From: Chryseobacterium sp. CH21
GTDB taxonomy: Bacteria; Bacteroidota; Bacteroidia; Flavobacteriales; Weeksellaceae
DNA length: 64,000 nt
Reading direction: 5' to 3'
Assembly: GCF_004119445.1 (NCBI RefSeq)
Contig: NZ_QICI01000019.1
Location: 97,858-161,857 of the forward strand
Of this stretch, positions 52,937-61,943 are shown piece after piece (the first letter of the stretch is position 1; each line of letters opens with the position of its first letter). The notes beneath the pieces are model-generated. The model saw only the letters and a program-made list of their open reading frames with translations. It was not told the DNA's origin and made no database searches. The translations under genes and the position numbers were made by a program.

Positions 52937-53425
52937 TTAATGAGGTAATTGATCTCTGAAATATCCATATACCCATGTTCCTGCAATAGCACTCAAAAGG
53001 GTGATGGATACAGCTAAGGCTCCGGTTCCGATCTGCGCAAACAGAGGTCCGGGGCAAGCTCCTGTAATGGCCCAGCCAAAACCGAATATCAATCCTCCGT
53101 AGATCTGACCTTTGTTGAACTTTTTTGGAGTCAGCGTAATGGGTTCTCCGTGGATTGTTTTTATATTGAATTTTTTGATCAGCCACACCGAAATCATTCC
53201 TACCAATACTGCACTTCCGATAATTCCGTACATATGGAAAGACTGCAGGCGGAACATTTCCTGTATTCTGAACCAACTGATCACTTCAGCTTTCACAAAA
53301 ATAATCCCGAATATAACTCCTGCAACAAGGTACTTCAGATGATGATACCATGGATGAGTAAGGGTACTTTCGTTCACACAAACAGCATCCTGATGGCGTA
53401 TTTCCTGTTCTTTTTCTTTTATCAT
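52937..53425 (-). CDS. YeeE/YedE family sulfur transport protein (second half-type)
   Basis: Membrane protein of 162 residues with four hydrophobic segments. The family block GGLIFGFGWAITGACPGPLFAQIGTGAL carries the conserved Cys thought to relay thiosulfate. Paired short YeeE/YedE proteins next to persulfide-processing enzymes are common in bacteria. It follows the other YeeE gene and completes the transporter pair. Confidence 0.92.
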   Translation of the reverse strand: MIKEKEQEIRHQDAVCVNESTLTHPWYHHLKYLVAGVIFGIIFVKAEVISWFRIQEMFRLQSFHMYGIIGSAVLVGMISVWLIKKFNIKTIHGEPITLTPKKFNKGQIYGGLIFGFGWAITGACPGPLFAQIGTGALAVSITLLSAIAGTWVYGYFRDQLPH

Positions 53426-53447
53426 GATGTAAACTTTTCTTTTAAAA

Positions 53448-54010
53448 TTATAGGGAAAGGATGACAGGTAAAATGATATTAGCCATTAAAAAACCACCGA
53501 TCATAAAGCAGACTGTTGCTACCAAAGAAGGCCACTGCAGATTGGAAAGTCCCATAATCGCATGTCCGCTGGTACATCCTCCCGCATATCTTGTCCCGAA
53601 ACCTACTAAAAATCCGCCCGCTACCATCATGACAAATCCTCTCAGGGTCAACAGACTTTCGAAATTCATCAGTTGTACAGGAACCAGATTGCTGTAATCT
53701 GTAATTCCGTAGCCTGCCAGTTCTGCTTTCAGATTGGGATTGACTGTTATTTCATTGGGGTTCAGCAAAAAATGGGAAGCAATCATTCCTCCGAAGAAGA
53801 TTCCCAGTACAAAAAATAAATTCCAGGCTTCTTTTTCCAGTCATATTTGAAAAAATTCACATTGGCAGGGATACAGGCTGCACAGATATGTCTCAGTGAA
53901 GAGCTGATTCCAAAGGATTTATTTCCCATAATCAATAAAGCGGGAACGGTAAGCCCGATCAACGGACCAGCAATATACCATGGCCAGGGTTCTTTTATAA
54001 TTTCCAACAT
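53448..54010 (-). pseudogene. YeeE/YedE family sulfur transport protein, frameshifted
   Basis: About 187 residues when joined. The first frame (54010 to 53783: [48 protein letters not shown]) breaks at the five-base run 53832-53836. One added A restores [30 protein letters not shown], which continues to GTRYAGGCTSGHAIMGLSNLQWPSLVA with the conserved GGCTSGH motif. Probably moves thiosulfate or another sulfur species into the cell together with its neighbour. It is another one-base homopolymer loss. Confidence 0.9.
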
Positions 54011-54019
54011 CTCTTATTT

Positions 54020-55441
54020 TTAATGTAATTTATTTAAAATTTTAGTCTGACACACAAAATCACTTTTAGGAATACCTGTAGATGCAATCGCTTTAAAACC
54101 ACCTTCAACTTCCGAAAAGTTTCTGTACCCTCTTGCCTGAAGGATGCTCGCTGCTATTGTACTTCTGTAACCGCTTCCACAATGCATGTAGAAATGTTCC
54201 CCCGGATTTATCTGATGAATCCATTCATTGATATAGGCTAAAGGTTTGCTGTAAGCTTCATGAATATGTTCCGCATTGTATTCACTTTCTTTTCTTATAT
54301 CAATGATTTTCGCTTCTTTTTCTTTGATTTCGGATTCAAACTGCTGTGCAGAGATACGATTCACAAAGTCTGTTTCTTTTCCACTCTTCTTCCATGCTTG
54401 AAAGCTTCCTTCCAAAAATCCTAAAATATGATCGAATCCTACCCTGCTCAAACGGGTTATAGCTTCTTCTTCATTTCCATTCTCGGCAACCAACAGAATA
54501 GGCTGGTTTACGTCGGCAACTAAAGCTCCTACCCAAGGGGCAAAGTCACCATCCAAGCCTATATTGATGGACTGTGGGATAAATCCTCTGACAAATTCAC
54601 TACTGGTTCTCACATCTAAAATCAAAGCTCCTGAAGCTTCGGCAATTTCTTCAAACTGTTCGGGTGAAAGAGCGTGCAACCCTTGTGAAAGAACCTCATC
54701 AAAACTATTGTATCCTTTTTTATTCATCTTCACATTCATCCCGAAATAAGCTGGTGGAGGTAAAAGTCCGTCAGTCACTTCATTGATAAAGCTCTGTTTA
54801 TCCTTTTGATTCAAAGCATAATTGGTTCTTTTTTGATTTCCCAGTGTGTCTACCGTTTCTTTCTGCATATTTTTACCGCATGCAGAACCTGCTCCATGGG
54901 CTGGATAGACAGTAATATCATCATCTAAAGGTAAAATTTTCTGGTATAAACTATCATATAAAAGTCCGGCAAGTTCTTCCTGAGTCATATTTGTTCCTTT
55001 CTGTGCCAGATCAGGACGGCCCACATCCCCAAGGAATAAGGTATCACCACTAAAAAGAGCCTTTTCATTACCATTTTCATCAATTAACAGGTAGCATGAA
55101 CTTTCTAGAGTGTGCCCGGGCGTATGAAGAACTTTGATTTTACTATTTCCTATTTCAAATATCTGCCCATCTTCTGCAATGATGGCTTCAAATTCAGGAT
55201 GGGCAGTAGGACCGTAAACAATCGGAGCTCCGGTTTTATGGCTTAAATCAAGGTGACCACTGACGAAATCTGCATGAAAATGGGTTTCAAAAATATATTT
55301 TAATTGTACTCCATCTTCTTTCAATCTGTTGATATAAGGCTGTGTTTCTCTTAAAGGATCTATAATTGCAGCTTCTCCGGCTGAAGTGATATAGTAAGCA
55401 CCCTGTGCGAGACATCCTGTATAAATCTGTTCTATTTTCAT
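54020..55441 (-). CDS. MBL-fold persulfide dioxygenase-like hydrolase fused to two rhodanese domains
   Basis: A 473-residue fusion. The metallo-beta-lactamase part has THFHADFVSGH, HTPGHTLESSCY, GDTLFLGDVGRPDL and YPAHGAGSACG, the set found in ETHE1/BigR-operon enzymes that oxidise glutathione-type persulfide to sulfite. The first rhodanese domain (LILDVRTSSEF...) has no active-site Cys (LLVAENGNEEEA). The second (IIDIRKESEYN...) keeps Cys in MHCGSGYRS. It likely detoxifies sulfide or persulfide together with the YeeE pair and TauE. Confidence 0.93.
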   Translation of the reverse strand: MKIEQIYTGCLAQGAYYITSAGEAAIIDPLRETQPYINRLKEDGVQLKYIFETHFHADFVSGHLDLSHKTGAPIVYGPTAHPEFEAIIAEDGQIFEIGNSKIKVLHTPGHTLESSCYLLIDENGNEKALFSGDTLFLGDVGRPDLAQKGTNMTQEELAGLLYDSLYQKILPLDDDITVYPAHGAGSACGKNMQKETVDTLGNQKRTNYALNQKDKQSFINEVTDGLLPPPAYFGMNVKMNKKGYNSFDEVLSQGLHALSPEQFEEIAEASGALILDVRTSSEFVRGFIPQSINIGLDGDFAPWVGALVADVNQPILLVAENGNEEEAITRLSRVGFDHILGFLEGSFQAWKKSGKETDFVNRISAQQFESEIKEKEAKIIDIRKESEYNAEHIHEAYSKPLAYINEWIHQINPGEHFYMHCGSGYRSTIAASILQARGYRNFSEVEGGFKAIASTGIPKSDFVCQTKILNKLH

Positions 55442-55526
55442 CGTATTTTATTTTTTGATTCTGTTATCTGATACAAATCTCCTGCTTTCCTTTTTCATGT
55501 ACAGTTACTTTTGTTACATAAGAACA

Positions 55527-56321
55527 TTAAACGAAGATTTCTTTGGTTATAATATAAATACCCATGATCAGGATAAACCATCCAAATGCGGGTTTCAGTT
55601 TTTTACCGTCTATCTTTTTTGACAATTGTGAGCCTGTTATAATCCCTGCAACGGCAATGGCTGTAATAGAAAGTAATAGTTTCCATTCTATTTGTACGTG
55701 ATTTACAGAAGTAAGAAAACCGATCAGAGAGTTGATAGAAATGATAACTAATGATGTCCCGATCGCTATCTTCATTGGGATTTTTAACAGGTTAACCAAT
55801 GCCGGAATGATCATAAAACCTCCCCCAGCTCCCACCAGTCCAGTTAAAACGCCCACTATTGAGCCCTGTCCTGCAGCCTGCAAGGCTTTATTATTATTTG
55901 TTTTATGTTTTAAAGGTTTTTCCATAATACTTTTTCTTATCATTTTATAAGAAGCCAAAATCATTAAACCGGCAAAAATCAGGAGTAAAAAAACATTTTT
56001 GGTAACGAGAAAACTGTTTATTTGAAATACTTTCTCTGGAATTAAGGGAAGAAGATATAACCTGGTCAGGAAGATGGAAATAACGGAAGGAATTCCGAAT
56101 ATCAGCGCTATCTTAAAATTGATCAATCCTTTTTTAAAATACGATACAGATCCTACAAGACTGCTTATTCCTACTATAAAAAGTGAATATTCCGTTGCCA
56201 TAAAAGCATCGATACCAAAAAGATAAACGAGTACGGGAACGGTGAGAATACTTCCTCCACCTCCGATTAAACCAAGAGAAATTCCTATTAAAACTGCAGC
56301 TGCATATCCTATAATTTCCAT
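55527..56321 (-). CDS. Sulfite exporter TauE/SafE family membrane protein
   Basis: Eight-helix transporter of 264 residues with the two family repeats IGISLGLIGGGGSILTVPVLVYLFGI and GVLTGLVGAGGGFMIIPALVNL. In this context it would export sulfite made by the persulfide dioxygenase encoded downstream. It is distinct from the TauE gene at 26605, which has a different regulator. Confidence 0.93.
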   Translation of the reverse strand: MEIIGYAAAVLIGISLGLIGGGGSILTVPVLVYLFGIDAFMATEYSLFIVGISSLVGSVSYFKKGLINFKIALIFGIPSVISIFLTRLYLLPLIPEKVFQINSFLVTKNVFLLLIFAGLMILASYKMIRKSIMEKPLKHKTNNNKALQAAGQGSIVGVLTGLVGAGGGFMIIPALVNLLKIPMKIAIGTSLVIISINSLIGFLTSVNHVQIEWKLLLSITAIAVAGIITGSQLSKKIDGKKLKPAFGWFILIMGIYIITKEIFV

Positions 56322-56496
56322 TTCTATTCAACTAATTATGATGCAAAAATGGGAATGTGAGAGGGAAGCTACAGCTACTTTTGTTACATAAGAAAATTTT
56401 TTAACACGAATGAGCACCAATAGGTTCACAAAGGCACAAGGAAGCTATTGTGAGAAATATAGAGATTGCTTACCTACGATTCGAAATGACTTTTAC

Positions 56497-56546
56497 CACC
56501 CCGTCAAAAATTCTTTGAATTTTTGCCACCCCTCCGAAGGAGTGGA
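56497..56546. repeat. Two-hairpin spacer repeat (CACCCC type)
   Basis: CAAAAATTC-TTT-GAATTTTTG and CCCCTCC-GAA-GGAG(T)GG stand in succession, each following CACCCC or CCACC. No T-tract follows. It lies between the Crp gene and the TauE gene; the remaining spacer has no recognised gene. Confidence 0.65.
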
Positions 56547-56579
56547 ATGTGAGTACCTTTGATTCAATTGAAGTGGAGT

Positions 56580-57218
56580 TTATGAGTTGAGGGGTTTCAG
56601 GAGGACGATTTTATTTCTGCCCAGTTTGAGCCTTCCTTCTTCTTCCAGCTGTTTCAGAAGTCTTGAAACCACTACTCTTGCGGTTCCCAGCTCATTGGCC
56701 AGCTGTTCGTGCGTTGTGTGAATGATTTCAGAGCCGGTAAGTTCAGATTTTTTCTGCAGCAGATTGAGAAGTCGTTCGTCTACTTTTTTGAAAGCGATGG
56801 CATTGATGATATCCAACAATTCTTCAAATCTTTTATGATACAATTTGAAGATATAATCCAGCCATTCCGGATGTTCTTTGATGAATAAAGAGACCTTGTC
56901 TACCGGTAGGAAAAGAATTTCCGCATCTTCTTCAATCTCTGCTTTTACAATACTTTTTTCATTATGCATCCCACCCAGAAAGGACATGATACAGCTTTCA
57001 CCAGCTTTGATATAATATAATAAAATTTCGCGTCCGTCTTCTTCGGTTCTGATGACTTTCAGCATTCCTTTCATCACAATAGGAATGGAACGGATAGAAG
57101 CATTTTCATCTAAAATAATGTCTCCTTCATGGTAATTTTTCGTTGTACCATACTGATACAGCTTTTCTACCAGCTCCGGGGATGATGAAAATTTGGAAGA
57201 AAGTACGGTGTCCTGCAT
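56580..57218 (-). CDS. Crp/Fnr family transcriptional regulator of the sulfur cluster
   Basis: A 212-residue Crp-type regulator with an N-terminal cyclic-nucleotide-binding fold (GDIILDENASIRSIPIVMKGMLKVIRTEEDGREILLYYIKAGESCIMSF) and a C-terminal winged HTH (TTHEQLANELGTARVVVSRLLKQLEEEGRLKLGRNKIVLL). Cys in ESCIMSF is a possible thiol sensor; similar regulators accompany sulfide-oxidation genes. It is the likely regulator of the TauE/dioxygenase/YeeE genes that follow on the same strand. Confidence 0.9.
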   Translation of the reverse strand: MQDTVLSSKFSSSPELVEKLYQYGTTKNYHEGDIILDENASIRSIPIVMKGMLKVIRTEEDGREILLYYIKAGESCIMSFLGGMHNEKSIVKAEIEEDAEILFLPVDKVSLFIKEHPEWLDYIFKLYHKRFEELLDIINAIAFKKVDERLLNLLQKKSELTGSEIIHTTHEQLANELGTARVVVSRLLKQLEEEGRLKLGRNKIVLLKPLNS

Positions 57219-57226
57219 TTTTTATT

Positions 57227-59485
57227 CTAATTTACGCCAATTTCGTCAACAAATAACCATGCTTTTGAATCTGCCCCAGGGTTTCCTGCCGGAATAACAC
57301 CTGCATTTTCAATAGCTACTTTCAGGTATTTTGTATTCTGTTTTCCTACATTTACTTTGATTTTTCCATGAGCATCTTGAATTTCCGCAGTCCCGATTTC
57401 TTTGATCAGTTTAAAATTTTGGTTATCATCAGAAACAAAAATCTTTGCCGACTTGGCAAGATGAATCCAGCTTCCTTTATTTTCAAGGGTATTAAAATAA
57501 ACTTCTGAAAAGGCAGTTTTCTGTTCCAAATCTATTGTTGCCACAACATCTTTCCCCTGGAAGCCAAGCCATGTTTTACCCAACTGTTTTACATTTCCAA
57601 TGATACCGTCTACCAAAGTGAAAGCACCTCCAAAAGAATAATTTTCGTTAGGTTGTTGCTCAAGGGTTATCTTTTTTCCGGTTGTTTTGGAAACCGTAAA
57701 TTCCTGTGCAGACACAGCACTTTTCGATTGACCTTCTTCGAAATAAGCCGATTTAATGGTTAAAGAATTAGGAATCTGAACTGCATTCTGGTACGTTTTA
57801 GAATTGATTGTAGGATTTGTTCCATCCAAAGTATATCTGATCCCGTTCGAATTCTGCGAAGTTGAAAGTTCGTATGAAATTCCGTTACCGGAAGGAACTA
57901 CTTTTCCAATGATGTTATAAATACTCTTTGCATAGTTCACCTGCATATTATCCAGCACTTTAAACTGGCTGATCACTCTATTTTCAAATTCTTTGTATTT
58001 TTTGGGATCTGATGTTCCCCATCCTACTTCAGAAAGTGCCATTAATCTTGGAAAAATCATGTACTGTACATGTTTGAAATCTAAAATATATTCCGTCCAC
58101 AGATTAGCCTGAACTCCCATGATATATTTGGCCTGCTCTGCATTCAGTTCAGAAGGGATAGGATTGTAAGAATACACTTTTTCTAAGGGAGTAAAACCAC
58201 CAAAAGCATTAGGCTCAGACTGCGGATCTCCCTGATAATGATCGAAATAACAATATGCACCCGGTGTCATTACAACAAAGTGCTTTGATTTTGCAGCTTC
58301 AATCCCTCCGTTCACGCCTGTCCAGCTCATTACGGCTGCATTCGGGGCTAATCCTCCTTCTAAAATTTCGTCCCAGCCAATAATTTTTCTGCCTTTAGTG
58401 TTGACATATTTTTCAATTCGATGAATAAAATAGCTCTGTAAGCCATGTTCATCTTTTAAATTATTCTTCTTAATTAATTCCTGGCAATGTGTACATTCTT
58501 TCCATCTTGTTTTCGGACACTCGTCACCGCCAATATGAATGTATTTGGATGGGAATAATTGGATCACTTCATCCAAAACGTTTTCAAGAAAGGTAAATGT
58601 TTCATCTTTCGGGCAGAAAACATCATCAAAAACACCCCATTTTGTAGCAGCTTCAAAAGGCCCTTTCGTACATGCCAGCTCAGGATATGCTGACAGTGCT
58701 GCCAAAGCATGACCCGGCATTTCTATTTCAGGAACTACTGTGATATGTCTTTCCTGAGCATATTTTATCACATCTTTTATTTGTTCCTGGGTATAAAAAT
58801 AAGGTCCATAAGGTTGACCGTCAAAGGTGTTATCAACATAAGCCCCAATCATGGATTCTTTACGTTTTGAGCCGATCTGAGTAAGTTTCGGATATTTTTT
58901 TATTTCAATTCTCCATCCCTGATCATCTGTCAAATGCCAATGAAAAGTGTTCAGCTTATACATCGCCAAATAATCTATGTATTGCTTCACCTCATCCACT
59001 GTGAAAAAGTGTCGACAAACATCCAGATGCATCCCTCTCCATGCAAACTTCGGTTGATCTTCGATCTTCATCATCGGAATTTTCTTAGTATCTTTATATT
59101 GTTCAAGAATCTGAATCAGGGTTTGAAGAGCCAGAAAATATCCTTGCTTTGTATAAGATTTAATATGAATTTGTTTTGGAGAAATTTCTATAGAATAATA
59201 TTCTTTTTTCTGTTCGGCATTTACTCCGGAAGGAATTATGGAATTTGTTAAGTGGATGTCACCACCTTTCTGGCCATATTGAAATTCTAACTGAGAGCCT
59301 ATTCTTTTTTGGAAATATTCCGTCTCTTCTTTCGGCAGATCACCACTTAATACGAAAATATCAGGAATTACAAATTCCCCTTGTGAAAATTCAACTTTTT
59401 GAGGGTAAGGGATTAGATTCAATTTATTTTGGGCAAAAATTAGGTTTGAAATCAATACAAAAAACACTAAAAAAGTACGTATCAT
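57227..59485 (-). CDS. Beta-N-acetylhexosaminidase (GH20)
   Basis: Secreted GH20 enzyme of 752 residues with signal peptide (MIRTFLVFFVLISNLIFAQ). GH20b domain first, then the catalytic barrel with FAWRGMHLDVCRHFFTVDEVKQYID, FHWHLTDDQGWRIEIKKYP and the catalytic pair Asp-Glu in HIGGDECPKTRWKEC. A C-terminal chitobiase-like module (GIRYTLDGTNPT) and a discoidin-like F5/8 domain follow. It removes terminal GlcNAc or GalNAc from chitin fragments or glycans, which fits with the beta-mannosidase and glycosylasparaginase in the window as N-glycan breakdown. Confidence 0.95.
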   Translation of the reverse strand: MIRTFLVFFVLISNLIFAQNKLNLIPYPQKVEFSQGEFVIPDIFVLSGDLPKEETEYFQKRIGSQLEFQYGQKGGDIHLTNSIIPSGVNAEQKKEYYSIEISPKQIHIKSYTKQGYFLALQTLIQILEQYKDTKKIPMMKIEDQPKFAWRGMHLDVCRHFFTVDEVKQYIDYLAMYKLNTFHWHLTDDQGWRIEIKKYPKLTQIGSKRKESMIGAYVDNTFDGQPYGPYFYTQEQIKDVIKYAQERHITVVPEIEMPGHALAALSAYPELACTKGPFEAATKWGVFDDVFCPKDETFTFLENVLDEVIQLFPSKYIHIGGDECPKTRWKECTHCQELIKKNNLKDEHGLQSYFIHRIEKYVNTKGRKIIGWDEILEGGLAPNAAVMSWTGVNGGIEAAKSKHFVVMTPGAYCYFDHYQGDPQSEPNAFGGFTPLEKVYSYNPIPSELNAEQAKYIMGVQANLWTEYILDFKHVQYMIFPRLMALSEVGWGTSDPKKYKEFENRVISQFKVLDNMQVNYAKSIYNIIGKVVPSGNGISYELSTSQNSNGIRYTLDGTNPTINSKTYQNAVQIPNSLTIKSAYFEEGQSKSAVSAQEFTVSKTTGKKITLEQQPNENYSFGGAFTLVDGIIGNVKQLGKTWLGFQGKDVVATIDLEQKTAFSEVYFNTLENKGSWIHLAKSAKIFVSDDNQNFKLIKEIGTAEIQDAHGKIKVNVGKQNTKYLKVAIENAGVIPAGNPGADSKAWLFVDEIGVN

Positions 59486-59700
59486 TGGAAGGGGTTAAGG
59501 TTTGAGCTAAGATAATTATTTTTAAAAACTCTTGGGGCATTTTTAAAAACAAAATTTAAACATCTTAAGTTGTTTAAATTCTCATGAAATGGATAATTTA
59601 CAGTTTATGAAACCATGTACCTAGAAATTGTTCTATAATACCTTGTATAGTATGGTTTGCTTTTTGATAAATTTAGTCGACTTAAAAAAATTAAAAGGTT

Positions 59701-59708
59701 TAAATTTG
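59701..59708 (+). promoter_or_regulatory. -7 promoter element
   Basis: TAAATTTG matches TAnnTTTG, 12 nt upstream of the ATG at 59721. It supports that start. Confidence 0.5.
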
Positions 59709-59720
59709 TAAAAAAATAGG

Positions 59721-60545
59721 ATGAAAAAAAGCATTTTTCTGGCAGCCGGATTGCTATTCTCAATGTCAGCACAGGCACAACTTCTAGACATCATAAAATC
59801 TACTGTTAAAGATAAAACAGGTGTAGACCTTAATGTTCCCGTAAAAAACAACAATACTACAACTTCCCCAAAAACGACTACCACTACCACCTCAACTGGC
59901 CAGTCTAATAATTCATCTGCTAACCTTGGAAGCCTTACTTCTACTCAGATTTCCTCAGGCTTAAAAGAGGCTTTAAGTATGGGAGTAACTGATGGAGTAA
60001 AAAAACTGGCTATTACTGACGGTTTTTTCAAAAATGAAGCAGTAAAGATTTTAATGCCTGAAAAATTAAGAAAAATTGATACCACTTTACGTTCCATAGG
60101 AATGGGAAGCCTTGCTGATGAAGGAGTAAAATTATTAAACAGGGCTGCTGAAGATGCTGTAACAGAAGCAGCACCTATTTTCACAAAGGCTATTACCTCT
60201 ATGACCATTACAGATGCAAAGAATATTTTATTAGGTGGCAATAATGCTGCAACAAGCTATCTGCAAGGAAAAACCCAAACTCAGCTTTTCAGTGCTTTTC
60301 AGCCTAAAGTAAAAGCTTCTTTAGGAAAAGTAGGTGCAGACACACTTTGGAAAAATCTGATTTCAAAATACAATACATTTACAGGACAGGCTGTAACTAC
60401 TGATCTTAATGAATATGTTACTACAGAAACCATTAATGGGGTTTTCAAAATGGTTGCAGATAAAGAAAGCGGGATCAGAAATACGCCTGCTATGAGAACG
60501 ACAAGTATTTTGCAGAAAGTTTTTGGAGCTCAGGATGGGAAATAA
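59721..60545 (+). CDS. DUF4197 domain-containing exported protein
   Basis: A 274-residue protein with signal peptide (MKKSIFLAAGLLFSMSAQAQ) and a Thr/Ser/Asn-rich linker (about 40-70). The DUF4197 domain follows: QISSGLKEALSMGVTDGVKKLAITDGFFKNEAVKILMPEKL, ADEGVKLLNRAAEDAV and ...LGKVGADTLWKNLISKYN. Its function is unknown; homologs are periplasmic or outer-membrane-associated. A terminator follows whose sequence is duplicated 284 bp further on. Confidence 0.9.
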   Translation: MKKSIFLAAGLLFSMSAQAQLLDIIKSTVKDKTGVDLNVPVKNNNTTTSPKTTTTTTSTGQSNNSSANLGSLTSTQISSGLKEALSMGVTDGVKKLAITDGFFKNEAVKILMPEKLRKIDTTLRSIGMGSLADEGVKLLNRAAEDAVTEAAPIFTKAITSMTITDAKNILLGGNNAATSYLQGKTQTQLFSAFQPKVKASLGKVGADTLWKNLISKYNTFTGQAVTTDLNEYVTTETINGVFKMVADKESGIRNTPAMRTTSILQKVFGAQDGK

Positions 60546-60583
60546 AATAAGAGGTTAGATTGACTTTCTAACTGTTTAGATAT

Positions 60584-60614
60584 AAAAGCTGTTTCATGAT
60601 GAAACAGCTTTTTG
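60584..60614 (+). terminator. Terminator after the DUF4197 gene
   Basis: AAAAGCTGTTTCAT pairs with ATGAAACAGCTTTTT around one base, with a T run. A degraded second copy lies at 60868-60899. Confidence 0.9.
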
Positions 60615-61107
60615 GGGTTTTAATTTCTTTTGTCTTGAAACAAAAGAAACAAATTCAAGACTTGGATCTCTCCGCTAAAAATAAGTCCTGTTCTCTAAAA
60701 ATTCTAAACTTGCGCGAATTCTATATTGCTTAATCGGTTCTAATTTGGTGTCGCGCTTCGGACAGGAGAATTTTCTTAACGTTCACAGAACTTATTTTTT
60801 TAACGCTGCGAGTTCCTATGTCACTTTAAGGTGTTCCATAGAAATATGATCAGTATTTTAAATGATAAAAGGTTGTTTTTATGATGAGACAGCTTTTTTG
60901 GTTTTAATTTCTTTTGTCTTGAAACAAAAGAAACAAATTCAAGACCTGGATCTCTCCGCTAAAAATAAGTCCTGTTCTCTAAAAATTCTAAACTTGCGCG
61001 AATTCTATATTGCTTAATCGGTTCTAATTTGGTGTCGCGCTTCGGACAGGAGAATTTTCTTAACGTTCACAGGACTTATTTTTTTAACGCTGCGAGTTCC
61101 TATGTCA
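60584..61107. repeat. Tandem duplication with 284-bp period
   Basis: Copy 1 (60584-60823) and copy 2 (60868-61107) are nearly identical over their right 200 bp. The left 30 bp (the terminator hairpin) has decayed in copy 2. Inside each unit TTTCTTTTGT pairs with ACAAAAGAAA, and AAAAATAAGTCCTGT pairs with ACAGGACTTATTTTT (one mismatch in copy 1), which could fold the unit into a long hairpin. There is no ORF. Confidence 0.92.
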
Positions 61108-61117
61108 GGTTATTTAT

Positions 61118-61154
61118 AAAAGAATCGGCCTCACAAAGTGAGGCCGATTCTTTT
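61118..61154. terminator. Bidirectional terminator after scoB
   Basis: AAAAGAATCGGCCTCAC pairs perfectly with GTGAGGCCGATTCTTTT around AAA, just past the scoB stop on the minus strand. Confidence 0.94.
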
Positions 61155-61168
61155 ATATTGTGATCAGA

Positions 61169-61821
61169 TTAGAACTGCATTTCAGGAATTTCTCCTTCAA
61201 TGATCAGATCTGCTTCTGTAGCTTTAATAATATCCTCTACTGAAACGCCCGGCGCTCTTTCCACCAGCTTGAATCCTTTTGGAGTAACGTCCAAAACAGC
61301 TAGTTCAGTAACCACTTTCTTCACACAGTTTACTCCTGTTAGAGGAAGTGTACATTTTTTGAGGATTTTACTTTCTCCTGCTTTGTTTACGTGCATCATG
61401 GCTACGATAATATTTTCAGCAGAAGCAACAAGATCCATCGCACCTCCCATTCCTTTCACCATTTTCCGGGAATTTTCCAGTTGGCAATATCTCCGTTTTC
61501 TGAAACTTCCATGGCTCCAAGGATGGTAAGGTCTACTTTCTGACCACGAATCATCCCGAAACTGAAGGCAGAATCAAAGAATGAACCTCCTTCCAGAATA
61601 GTAATGGTCTGTTTTCCGGCATTGATGATATCAGCATCTTCTTCTCCTTCGAAAGGGAAAGGTCCCATCCCCAAAACTCCGTTCTCACTCTGGAATTCTA
61701 CGGAAATACCTTCCGGAACATAGTTGGCAACCAAAGTAGGAATTCCAATTCCCAGGTTTACATAATAACGATCTTTCAGTTCTTTTGAAATTCTTTTGGC
61801 AATTTGTTCTTTTGTAAGCAT
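61169..61821 (-). pseudogene. scoB: 3-oxoacid CoA-transferase subunit B, frameshifted
   Basis: About 217 residues when joined. It transfers CoA from succinyl-CoA to acetoacetate (or a related acid) with ScoA. First frame: [23 protein letters not shown], then [12 protein letters not shown] with the catalytic Glu, and [12 protein letters not shown]. The second frame continues [22 protein letters not shown]. Adding one A in GGAAAATGG (61462-61465) gives the family sequence [14 protein letters not shown]. It is separated from scoA by an ABC exporter on the opposite strand. Confidence 0.92.
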
Positions 61822-61917
61822 AATAAAAACTTAGACTGCAATTTAATTATTTTCACTTGAATACAAAAGGGCTTTGTTGTATTCAATAATTAACACTGTT
61901 AGTTAAAATAATATCTG

Positions 61918-61925
61918 TAATTTTG
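61918..61925 (+). promoter_or_regulatory. -7 promoter element that fixes the ABC exporter start
   Basis: TAATTTTG matches TAnnTTTG. Transcription would begin near 61931, so the TTG start at 61923 is excluded and the ATG at 61944 is chosen. Confidence 0.6.
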
Positions 61926-61943
61926 TTCCCTTATTTTAACAGA

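Noticed and set aside
60584..61107. Retron or group II intron RNA in the duplicated structured spacer
   Set aside because: No reverse transcriptase gene is nearby and no characteristic intron domain or msr/msd layout could be recognised.
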